DNA of 64,000 bases. Origin: Chlorobiota bacterium (GTDB lineage Bacteria > Bacteroidota > Ignavibacteria > OLB7). The position numbers and the translations under genes are program-made. Of the stretch, positions 46,501 to 53,486 are shown in pieces. Location of the stretch: positions 2,606,501-2,670,500 of the forward strand of contig JADJXR010000001.1 in assembly GCA_016710285.1 (NCBI GenBank). Reading direction: 5' to 3'. The notes beneath the pieces were generated by a model. The model was given only the letters and a program-made list of their open reading frames with translations. It was not told the DNA's origin and made no database searches. The first letter of the stretch is position 1; every line of letters starts with the position of its first letter.

Positions 46501-47718
46501 TTCTTCATGCAGGAGAACTACCCGATTGTGTTGGACCCCGGGGCAAGCCGCACCTTCACGATGACCTTTACTCCATCGGCCCAGGGGATCTTCAACGGCG
46601 AGCTGAACATCGAGTGGGGGCCATGCGGACGCACCACCACCGTGAACGTGGTGGGCCAGGGGGTCCAGCCCTCAACCCAGCTAAGCGCGACCGGGGTTGA
46701 CTTTGGGCAGGTAAACATCAAAACCACGGGGACCGGAACAATCCGGCTGCGGAACACCGGAACGGTGGGGCGAACGGTGGGGGCGATTGATCTTGGAGGA
46801 TTAGGGGAGGTGACGATCACCAAGCCAGCGCAGTTCCCGGCAACAATCCCTGCTGGAGGTGAGCTGGAGATTGAGTTCACCTACGCGCCGCAAGCCAAAG
46901 GGAAGCTAACGGGAACCGCCACGATTACCGTGGATGCGCCATGCGGCCAGCAGCTAAGCCTTGCGATTGCTGGGGAAGCGGTGGGTGAGGATATCGTGAT
47001 TGCGCAGTTGACGGTGGGGGCGCAGAACAACGTGATTGGAAGGGTGAACGAGAACGTTCAGATTCCGCTTTCTATCACCGGATCGGACAACCTAACGGCT
47101 GCGGCAATCAACACGATGCGGGTCTATCTCCATTATCGCTACACGCTGCTGGCTCCGCTGCGTTCTTTCTCGCAGCTTCCTGGCATGACCGCAACAATCG
47201 CCGACAGCCGCATTGTTGGGGACCAGCGGGTAATGGCCATTGACCTGAGCGGCGGAACGTTCCCAGCCACTGGTGAGATTGCGCGCTTGGAGTGCCTGGC
47301 ACTGCTTGGCGATACCTCCTCCACCATCATCACCATTGACTCGGTGACGGTGACAACGCCGCCAAACCGCCAGGTGACGGTCAACCGGCAGAATGGCAGC
47401 TTCCTTACCGACGGCATCTGCCGGATAGATGGAGATCGCTACGTGTTGCTGGATGAAGGGGCCTCGCTGAAGGCACTCTATCCCAACCCGTTCAGCAGCA
47501 GCGCCACCATTGAGTTCGGCCTTGACCAAGCGGGAAGCGTCCAGCTTGTTGTCACCGATCTTCGCGGCGTGCCTATCAGGACGTTGGTTAGCAGCCAGCT
47601 TCCGGCTGGCGATTACTCCGTCCTGTTCCAGGCGAATAGCCTTCCGGCCGGGCTGTATTTCTGCGAGCTTCACTACGGCCAAACCGTGCTTCGCCAGCCA
47701 TTGGTGCTGGTCAAATAA
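43555..47718 (+). CDS. Giant T9SS-exported IgGFc-binding-like / choice-of-anchor-D protein (paralogue)
   Basis: 1387 residues from MTRQHLLTPLILLLLAAVL, a clear signal peptide. The N-terminal IgGFc-binding-like domain has FTIVASQDNTQVTVTP, NKYQAISFRTQSNQEG and STIKSNKPIGVIGYG, with a Pro-rich insert (PPPNPPVPPDQPVPFPE). Several choice-of-anchor-D sandwiches follow (TVNFGTVYLCDGDTTAQVTI, GVDFGQVNIKTTGTGTI), then a cohesin-like region and a type IX sorting domain (LKALYPNPFSSSATIEFGL ... GLYFCELHYG). Same architecture as the gene just upstream, so likely an old tandem duplication. Ligand unknown. Confidence 0.87.
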   Translation: MTRQHLLTPLILLLLAAVLPSNMAGQTPTGKEYLVVLPPFLHHTEAQKNIASYSVEVMCSRKTTLNIRWGTTSYFPNGLTVNAGDRQVFKPNFPLPPLSAFMQPTNQLINNSINNSVLVITSDQPITVQVTFDTLNRLETYAVMPVVAYDTVFTVSTYAGYSQYADRGGFTIVASQDNTQVTVTPRVDTWRPDLGAPNHPAGVPYTFTLNKYQAISFRTQSNQEGYLSDQTGSTIKSNKPIGVIGYGRTNTPSAKLPPPNPPVPPDQPVPFPEVNWYGKPVMEAQLSDNQAGTLFYSAPFARQDTSLVRIVATKDGTTIDTNGVRLQKPGSTTDTVLNRGAWVDLRMREPMKIETSLPVIATQLGYSGEACKNDTLYGNGNPPDPDTMDIPYGAPMMTQLLPVNRYARAVQWISPDPPGRPTMPYRPVGNHVWEHYALVTVPVGVKDSVLLDGNKIHPAIFNKPSSDGKYVSGILKLIPRQHVVEAEEPLSVIAYGFEWDDAYGHNAGEALRSRAKFGIDSLYIISCQNETDTTISVENFGNNPFLIDSIKATGFGIEVLKPNPTPFNYLPGLKNQIVLVVKTPTPGVYTGKLTIYTDANNKKVWEIPVTAIRDSAKLRVPGSTLDLGVLKSTEATRDTCVIVQNEGMRPLTVSAITFNGPGFQVMDPTQFPVTIQPGKADTICVRFTPSSDGLTERTMRIVGSPCLTPIDITVRGFKGAGASLSVSRSMEYSSYLCSGPDYVDSVIVLKSVGDEPVEIKTASISGTHAGDYTITGASPAGQTIPPGGSLSFTVRFAPQGIGARVAQVDLTTTAVNAPTLAIDLRARKDTTTLTPSVASLPFPRVLACDDTVRLPITFSNDGSVPDTITSIDFGSATAYGVDDPLPIIIYPGIPKTVTVRFAPAADGSFPATLTAVGAPCNLRATVSLSGERISPSLATSAATVNFGTVYLCDGDTTAQVTITNNGQVADTINRAFFTGNPAFFMQENYPIVLDPGASRTFTMTFTPSAQGIFNGELNIEWGPCGRTTTVNVVGQGVQPSTQLSATGVDFGQVNIKTTGTGTIRLRNTGTVGRTVGAIDLGGLGEVTITKPAQFPATIPAGGELEIEFTYAPQAKGKLTGTATITVDAPCGQQLSLAIAGEAVGEDIVIAQLTVGAQNNVIGRVNENVQIPLSITGSDNLTAAAINTMRVYLHYRYTLLAPLRSFSQLPGMTATIADSRIVGDQRVMAIDLSGGTFPATGEIARLECLALLGDTSSTIITIDSVTVTTPPNRQVTVNRQNGSFLTDGICRIDGDRYVLLDEGASLKALYPNPFSSSATIEFGLDQAGSVQLVVTDLRGVPIRTLVSSQLPAGDYSVLFQANSLPAGLYFCELHYGQTVLRQPLVLVK

Positions 47719-47862
47719 AAACCGGATTGCGGGGCAAAAAAACAGCATCAGCTGCATGTTCGCCCCGCGCTGCCGGCCATTCTGCGCCGTGGCATGGTTG
47801 CCAACGGACCTCACACACATAAACAGCAACTTTCACAAGGTCTTCCGACTTTTTTCAGCGAT

Positions 47863-48708
47863 ATGCACGAACGTTACATCACATACATCAATCGGTGCGG
47901 GGCGTTATTCGCGCTGATGCTTCTTTGCGCGGTTGCCGCCGTGGCCCAACCGCAAGGCGCGCGCGAATCACTTCCGGTTCCCTTGCTGCAGTTTGGCGGG
48001 TATGGCGGGGTGGTAATCGGGAGCAGCTCGGGTTCGTTTGCAAGTCTTCCCGGCATCAACAATTGCAAAGGGGATACCGTGCTGTTCGATGGCGGTTCGG
48101 GGAATGGATTTATGGTGGCGGGGATGGTGGCGATGCGCCCAGCCCTTCTTCAAGGGGATGCCGTTTCCCATATCAGCTGGCAGGCGCGGGTTGGGTTCGC
48201 ATCGGCCAGCACCACCTTCGAGGCCAGCGAACTTATCGGCCCGGCAATGAACCCAATGGGGATGGTGCTGCCAGTAACCAGCAAGTACGTGGTGGAAACC
48301 AGCCTTTCCGAGCTTCGGGTGGAGCCATCGGCCACCTACCAGATTAGCCGCTCGACACCGTTGGTTTTTGCTGTGGGGGCGCGGCTTGGGTTCTTGATGG
48401 GGAAAACATTCACCCACCACGAAGAGGTCGCCTCGCCAACCGGAGCGCGCTACGGCGACGGAACAACCGAACGGAACAACAGCAGCGGCGACCTTCAGGA
48501 AACCAGCAGCTTCCAAGCCGGGGTGACTGCGGGCATCGGGTTCGATATCAATCTCTCCAACAGCATTGCGCTCCGCCCGGAAGCGGGCACCATGCTTGGC
48601 TTCACCTCCCCCGTTTCGGGCATTGACTGGAGCCAAACCGAACTGCGCTTTGGGCTTTCCCTGATGTACACCACCGAGCCGCCAAAGGGAACTCCGTTGG
48701 GGGATTGA
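47863..48708 (+). CDS. Outer-membrane beta-barrel protein, PorT/OmpA-like
   Basis: 281 residues from MHERYITYINRCGALFALML, a signal peptide. The mature part has long alternating strands (HISWQARVGFASASTTFEA, LVFAVGARLGFLMG, FQAGVTAGIGFDINL, ELRFGLSLMY), predicting an outer-membrane barrel. It follows the giant T9SS protein by 144 bp on the same strand and ends just before a strong terminator; it could belong to the same surface system but the link is positional only. Confidence 0.7.
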   Translation: MHERYITYINRCGALFALMLLCAVAAVAQPQGARESLPVPLLQFGGYGGVVIGSSSGSFASLPGINNCKGDTVLFDGGSGNGFMVAGMVAMRPALLQGDAVSHISWQARVGFASASTTFEASELIGPAMNPMGMVLPVTSKYVVETSLSELRVEPSATYQISRSTPLVFAVGARLGFLMGKTFTHHEEVASPTGARYGDGTTERNNSSGDLQETSSFQAGVTAGIGFDINLSNSIALRPEAGTMLGFTSPVSGIDWSQTELRFGLSLMYTTEPPKGTPLGD

Positions 48709-48733
48709 GGTCCGGCAATAAAAAAACAGCATT

Positions 48734-48781
48734 AAAAAAACAGCAGGTCGGAAATTTAAATTTCCGGCCTGCTGTTTTTTT
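48734..48781. terminator. Bidirectional intrinsic terminator
   Basis: AACAGCAGGTCGGAAA pairs with TTTCCGGCCTGCTGTT, with a palindromic tip GGAAATTTAAATTTCC, flanked by A-run and T-run. It separates convergent genes ending at 48708 and 48829. Confidence 0.9.
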
Positions 48782-48828
48782 AGTCTGCTCAGTTCGCAGG
48801 GGGGAAGCAGTGCTTCCCCAATTATTAC

Positions 48829-50412
48829 TCACCAGGCCCACGTCCCGCTAATAACTGGAGCGGGGATAATGGTGGCGTTTGGATGATTCCCGGTTGGGAG
48901 GTTTAGGTTCAAACCCAGGTCAACTGCGAAACGATTGTTGAACCAGCGGAGAGCAAATCCCAGCGGTAAATAATCGGAGTCTTGCAGCCAATATGCTTCC
49001 ACAATCGCTTTCCAGTGGCGGCCAATGCGGCGGTCCATTCCGCCGCCAACAATAAACGCGGAACGGTCGAAGGGGGCTTCGTAGGTGGGGGAGTGATGCC
49101 GCCATGAGTACGCCCCCGAAAGGGTTGCGCGGCTGTCGTCGTCGCCAATGCTTACCGATACATAGGGGGAAGCGGCAACAATCGTGGAAATCTCACTTTC
49201 GGAATAATGCCCCTGCACGCCAACGGCTGCACGCACGGCTCCGGCCCGCACCACTTCATACCGGCCACCCGCCGATGCGGTCAGCGAGTAGTTGATAAAG
49301 GAGGGGACGTACAATGCCCCGGCAAGCAGCGTTAATCGGTCAACGGGGGCATAGCCGGCAAGCCAGCCTGCGCCATCGTAGTTGGCAAGGAACCCTTCCC
49401 CTTCCTCAACCGATCGCCCGGTGGGGCCAAGAATCAGCCGGTGCGCGGCCGGGTCAATGATGATTTCCGGTGGCGCGGTTGCTGCCATTGGTTGCGGCGC
49501 GGCAATGTGGTCGTGGCGTTCGGCAATGGCCAGCGGCGCGGGCTGTTGCAGCTGCGGTGCCGGCGTGGCCAGGGCAAGCCGCACTGCTGGCGTGTCGGGC
49601 GGTTTTACCGGAACCGGTTGCGGGCGTGGCCGTGGGCGCGGTCGCGGACGTGGGGGAACAGGGCGTGGACGTGGCGGGGTGGGGAGCGATGGAGGCGGCC
49701 CAACAACGGAGACATACGCGGTGTCGGCAACGATGTAATTGTTAAACCCACCAGACGGTTGGTCGCGGCGCAGATAGACCAGCATCGGCACCTTGTGGCC
49801 CCCGGGGCGGTTCGACTGGAAGCAGACTTGATAGCGATAGGTGAAATTTTCCGGCAGCTTCACCGGCGGCTTCCGCTGCAGAAACTTGATGGTGAACAGC
49901 GGCGAAGGGCTAACAATGGAGTCAACCACAAACGCATGGTTCTCGGTGATCACGTGGAACTCATGGCAGGCAACCTCCCCGGGTTTCACCTTCCCAAAAT
50001 CTTCGCGGCTGATCCTCCATTCGTACTCGGTGGAGATCACAAACTCTTCGGTTTCCCCGCTGCAATCGGTGACCCGCAAGTGGAGCGATACCGTTCGGCT
50101 GATGGTTTTCACCTGGGTGATAAACTGGGCACTGGTGGCGCAGCGGGTAAAGATTGGGCTGCTGATAATCCGCAAATCGCGCGACTCCTGCCCGGTAACA
50201 AACGGCCCCCAAACTCCGGACTGGCGGCGTTCCACCTTCATCACCCCACGCGGGGCGCGGATGGTAAGTGAGTTAAGGCCAGCATAGAATACCGTGGGGT
50301 AGATAGAAATCTGCGCTGCTGATTGCGTTGCTGTGCCAAGCCAGATGGCGGCAAGCAGGAACAGGAACATCAGATAGCGGGCATCGGTTCGCATGGGCAG
50401 AGAAGTTTGCAA
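48829..50412 (-). CDS. Envelope protein with Arg-Pro-rich linker and C-terminal barrel
   Basis: 527 residues (second Met at 50394, MRTDARYLM) with a signal peptide (FLFLLAAIWLGTATQSAAQ). Residues about 40-240 look like an Ig-like, choice-of-anchor-D-related beta domain (REDFGKVKPGEVACHEF). Then a run of Arg-Pro dipeptides (PRPRPRPRPRPQPVPVKPP) acts as a stiff spacer, possibly crossing or binding peptidoglycan. The C-terminal ~190 residues are strand-rich, ending in NATIIPAPVISGTWAW, like an outer-membrane barrel. Last gene of the sigma/anti-sigma operon. Confidence 0.75.
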   Translation of the reverse strand: MQTSLPMRTDARYLMFLFLLAAIWLGTATQSAAQISIYPTVFYAGLNSLTIRAPRGVMKVERRQSGVWGPFVTGQESRDLRIISSPIFTRCATSAQFITQVKTISRTVSLHLRVTDCSGETEEFVISTEYEWRISREDFGKVKPGEVACHEFHVITENHAFVVDSIVSPSPLFTIKFLQRKPPVKLPENFTYRYQVCFQSNRPGGHKVPMLVYLRRDQPSGGFNNYIVADTAYVSVVGPPPSLPTPPRPRPVPPRPRPRPRPRPQPVPVKPPDTPAVRLALATPAPQLQQPAPLAIAERHDHIAAPQPMAATAPPEIIIDPAAHRLILGPTGRSVEEGEGFLANYDGAGWLAGYAPVDRLTLLAGALYVPSFINYSLTASAGGRYEVVRAGAVRAAVGVQGHYSESEISTIVAASPYVSVSIGDDDSRATLSGAYSWRHHSPTYEAPFDRSAFIVGGGMDRRIGRHWKAIVEAYWLQDSDYLPLGFALRWFNNRFAVDLGLNLNLPTGNHPNATIIPAPVISGTWAW

Positions 50413-50432
50413 AACATCGGGCGCGGGGCAGT

Positions 50433-51347
50433 TCAGAACCGATAGCTCAGCCCCAAGAATGCCCCTTGCAAGGCAAGCGCGTTGGCACCAAGCAACCGGA
50501 CGTTGTACCGCCCATCAACAGACATGGCATCGGTGATAGATACAAAAGCCCCGGCAGAGACCGCAAGGTAATTTTCGCGGTCAATCGTGCGGAACTTTCC
50601 GGTTCCTCCATCAAGCCGTTGTTGTTCTTCGGTGCTTCCGGCTGTCCCGGCGTAAAACGGGCGGGCCGGGGTGGCAACGTCCCCGGTGCTTAGAACCGTT
50701 TGGACCTCCATAAAAATTCCGGTCCCTTCCACCCGCGAGAATCCAACTTCGGCATTGATGATGATTTCATCTAACGGCTCTTCATCGCGCCAATTGTAGC
50801 CCACGCTCCCTTTCAGCCATGTTTCTTCCATCACAATGCCAAGGTTGGCCGCGGTGGTCAGCTGGAAGTAGCCATCGCTGAGGAAGGTGGGGTGGTTGGG
50901 GTCGTCGTAGATTCCTTGATGAAACCCTGGGGGGATTTTCAGCATGGTGCTGACCGAGGTCTGAACGCTGCCGCCGGTGATCTGGTAGGTTCCCCCAAGC
51001 CCAAGCCATACCGGGGAGAAGATGCTCCGGTCCGGGAATCGTTCGTTGCTGTGGATGCGGAAGTATGCGATTGGGAGCGCGGCGTTCAGCTCCAATCCCT
51101 CCATCACTCCGTAATCGGCCGACAAGCCAAACATGGTGGCGACAAACGATGTTTGCAGCGTGTCGAAGCGGTTCTGGTCCCCTTCGGCGGTGTAGTAGCC
51201 TTCGGCGCTTCCGGCCCCGCCATAAATCCGCACAACCCCTTGCCCCGATGGAAGCACACCGGAACCACCCGAATGGGCAACCGAGGCCGCAAGAAAGAAC
51301 AATGCGGCTGTGGCAAGGAAGAGCGATGAAGTACGTGAAAATGCCAT
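50433..51347 (-). CDS. Outer-membrane channel-like protein
   Basis: 304 residues with a signal peptide (SSLFLATAALFFLAASVAHS). The strand pattern (LELNAALPIAYFRIH, IFSPVWLGLGGTYQIT, SVSTMLKIPPGF, YFQLTTAANLGIVM, GAFLGLSYRF at the end, with terminal Phe) is typical of a monomeric outer-membrane barrel, such as MetA-pathway or FadL-like transporters. The terminal aromatic residue suits BAM-mediated assembly. Third gene of the sigma operon, 20 bp from the next. Confidence 0.78.
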   Translation of the reverse strand: MAFSRTSSLFLATAALFFLAASVAHSGGSGVLPSGQGVVRIYGGAGSAEGYYTAEGDQNRFDTLQTSFVATMFGLSADYGVMEGLELNAALPIAYFRIHSNERFPDRSIFSPVWLGLGGTYQITGGSVQTSVSTMLKIPPGFHQGIYDDPNHPTFLSDGYFQLTTAANLGIVMEETWLKGSVGYNWRDEEPLDEIIINAEVGFSRVEGTGIFMEVQTVLSTGDVATPARPFYAGTAGSTEEQQRLDGGTGKFRTIDRENYLAVSAGAFVSITDAMSVDGRYNVRLLGANALALQGAFLGLSYRF

Positions 51348-51386
51348 GAGTAGGTTAAAGATGTGAATATGCGGGGGAAAATCAGA

Positions 51387-51423
51387 GAAGCGCCGATCTT
51401 ACTGGTTGCAAGAACGGCGCTTC
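51387..51423 (-). terminator. Hairpin inside the sigma operon (attenuator or weak terminator)
   Basis: Perfect 9-bp stem GAAGCGCCG (51387-51395) / CGGCGCTTC (51415-51423), in the gap between the anti-sigma gene and the barrel gene. The T-run behind it is poor (TCTGATTTTCC), so partial read-through or RNA processing is likelier than full termination. Confidence 0.45.
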
Positions 51424-51454
51424 CAATGGTCAGTAGCGTTGTGGATTCAGTGGG

Positions 51455-52786
51455 TTAGAAGCCGGTTTCGATGCCGTAGTACACGCCATAATTCACACTG
51501 TTTTCCCCGCCGGCGTTGGTGATGTTGTACAATCCTGCGCCCCCAATGCCTGCCGTCAGCGTGACGTTGTTGGAAGGGGAGTAAGCCAGATAAGCCCGCA
51601 GGTTGCCAAGCAAAGCGTTATCGGCAGCACCAACGGTGACGCGCCCACAAAGGTCCAACGAACGGGCAACCGAAAGGCGGCGGTCGTAGAAGATCGCGCC
51701 GTAGGTGACGCTCCGCTCTGGCTCCTGCTCCGTCGTAGAAGTCCCGCCGGGAATGGGCGGCGGGGCGATGCCTGGCCCTGTTGGACCTTTTGCCCCCATT
51801 CCGGGATCGCCTACCATTCCTTTCGCAAACCCATCGCCTCCTTGTCCCACGGTCGGTTTTTGGTAGAATGTTGAGGCTCCCATCTCCACCCCAACCCGGG
51901 TTTCCTTCGTAAGGCTGAACGCAAAGTAGTAGGTGTTTTGCATCAGCACGTTGGCGGCGGGCAGCTTATTGACGTTGCCGGAACCAATCGCCACCCCAAC
52001 GGCGAACAAGCGGTTGCCTGGGGTTGGATGTTGCGGTGCAACGGGCGGCGCATCAATGCCATTTGGCGGGATGATTTGGCCATTCCCCTGATCCTGGTCC
52101 CTCCCGTTGCTGTGCAATGCCTGTGGAGGGATTACCCCCAGCGACGACACAAGCGACGGCGGCATCTCCACCAATGGTGGCGGTGCTTGCTCGGCCGCTT
52201 GCAGCGTGGAACTGTCGGTAGCCGCCGGAGCGGTTACGATGGGAGTTGATGGAACCGACTGGGGCACGATAACCGCCGCCGCAAGCTGCTGGTTTGCTGT
52301 TGCGCTCTTCCGCTTTGCTGTGCGGAAGGATCCGCGAGCGGTGCGCCCAGCATTGGCAAGCGGCGTGGATGGCGGCGCGGTTTGCACTGTTTGGTTCGCT
52401 GCCGTGCGGTCGCCTTGAGTATCCCTCAGCATGGTTGGTGTCAGGGCCAGCATGGTGGTAAGCCAGACAGCCACCAACGCGCCCGCTGCAACGCGGAACG
52501 GAAGGATTCCCTTGCGGCGTTTCGGTTCGGTGTGGATAATTGGGGGGATCGGCTGCGGGCGTTGCAAGCTGGCAAATTGCGCAGCCGCCGCCGCCCGTGT
52601 CCGCTCGCTTAACGGCGATGGCGGAACCAGCTGAAGAAGGTCATCATGGATGTGCGAGCGGATCTCCAATGTGTGACGCAGTGCCGTCATATTTTCGGGA
52701 GCTTGCAGCAGGTGTTCAAGCTGCTGCAGTTCCTTGCTGGAGATGGTTCCATCCAGATATTTATTGATGAGTCGTTCAAAATTCAT
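51455..52786 (-). CDS. Anti-sigma-factor-like protein fused to a beta-barrel-like domain
   Basis: 443 residues. The N-terminus (FERLINKYLDGTISSKELQQL ... RHTLEIRSHIHDDL) resembles cytoplasmic anti-sigma domains without a zinc motif. A single membrane segment lies at about 96-118 (FRVAAGALVAVWLTTMLALT). A ~150-residue Ala/Pro/Ser/Gln-rich region follows, then a strand-rich C-terminal domain (YYFAFSLTKETRVGVEMGAS, AYLAYSPSNNVTLTAGIGGA, YYGIETGF) like an outer-membrane barrel. It overlaps the sigma gene by 11 bp, the usual arrangement for a regulator holding that sigma factor inactive. The barrel would face the periplasm, perhaps sensing folding or assembly state. Confidence 0.78.
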   Translation of the reverse strand: MNFERLINKYLDGTISSKELQQLEHLLQAPENMTALRHTLEIRSHIHDDLLQLVPPSPLSERTRAAAAAQFASLQRPQPIPPIIHTEPKRRKGILPFRVAAGALVAVWLTTMLALTPTMLRDTQGDRTAANQTVQTAPPSTPLANAGRTARGSFRTAKRKSATANQQLAAAVIVPQSVPSTPIVTAPAATDSSTLQAAEQAPPPLVEMPPSLVSSLGVIPPQALHSNGRDQDQGNGQIIPPNGIDAPPVAPQHPTPGNRLFAVGVAIGSGNVNKLPAANVLMQNTYYFAFSLTKETRVGVEMGASTFYQKPTVGQGGDGFAKGMVGDPGMGAKGPTGPGIAPPPIPGGTSTTEQEPERSVTYGAIFYDRRLSVARSLDLCGRVTVGAADNALLGNLRAYLAYSPSNNVTLTAGIGGAGLYNITNAGGENSVNYGVYYGIETGF

Positions 52787-53336
52787 AGTCGTGCACCACT
52801 GGGTAGAGTATCGTGCGAAGCATCTTGCGTGCGCGGAAAATCCGGATCTTGACGGTTGCTATCGAAGCGTTGATAATCTCCGCGATCTCCTGGTAGGAAT
52901 AGCCCTCATACTCGTACAGCACGATAGCTTCTCGGTAATCGTGTGGTAGCTTATTCAGGGCTGCGGCAACCTGTTCGTACAGAACAACGTCGCGGACTTC
53001 GGCGTTGGCCACGTTCGCTTGTGAGGTCTCGAACGGGACAGTGACCTTTCGGTTTCGCTTCATGTTCAGGCAAACGTTCCGCACGATGGTGAAGAACCAT
53101 ACCATGAAGTTCCGCCCGTCGTAGCTTTGGCGGTGCTGGTACAGCCGCATGAACGCTTCCTGGAACGCATCATGGGCAAGGTCTTCATCCATCAGCACCT
53201 TCATGCAATAGACATAGACCTTCCGTTCATATCGGTAGAACAGGGAATTAAAGGCTTCAACGTCCCCTTCCTTTGCCTGCATGAACAGATCGTCGTCCGG
53301 CAGTTCCGATTTCCGTATCGTCGTTGTTGCTCCCAT
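52776..53336 (-). CDS. ECF-type RNA polymerase sigma factor of the anti-sigma operon
   Basis: 186 residues from MGATTTIRKSELPDDDLFM (the ORF could start at 53369, but that adds an odd Cys-rich tail). Region 2: SLFYRYERKVYVYCMKVLMD, then LAHDAFQEAFMRLYQH, with FMVWFFTIVRNVCLNMKRN. Region 4: LNKLPHDYREAIVLYEYEGY and ASIATVKIRIFRARKMLR. First gene of a four-gene envelope operon with its likely antagonist overlapping it, so envelope stress control is the obvious reading. Divergent from lon. Confidence 0.92.
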   Translation of the reverse strand: MGATTTIRKSELPDDDLFMQAKEGDVEAFNSLFYRYERKVYVYCMKVLMDEDLAHDAFQEAFMRLYQHRQSYDGRNFMVWFFTIVRNVCLNMKRNRKVTVPFETSQANVANAEVRDVVLYEQVAAALNKLPHDYREAIVLYEYEGYSYQEIAEIINASIATVKIRIFRARKMLRTILYPVVHDYEF

Positions 53337-53444
53337 TGGTTGAACGAAACATACACAACAGCACAACAATAGTTACCGGAAAAATTAGGGCTGTTCGTCA
53401 TCATCGCTCGCACCCCTTTCCGCAGCCCCGATATACAGAGTAAC

Positions 53445-53475
53445 CTTGCATATCAGGGGGAGGGGTCTATCTTTG
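53445..53475 (+). promoter_or_regulatory. lon promoter, Bacteroidota type
   Basis: TTG at 53445-53447, 20-bp spacer, TATCTTTG at 53468-53475. The start codon is at 53487, only 11 bp after the -7 box, so the mRNA is close to leaderless. Confidence 0.6.
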
Positions 53476-53486
53476 CTGCCTTACTT

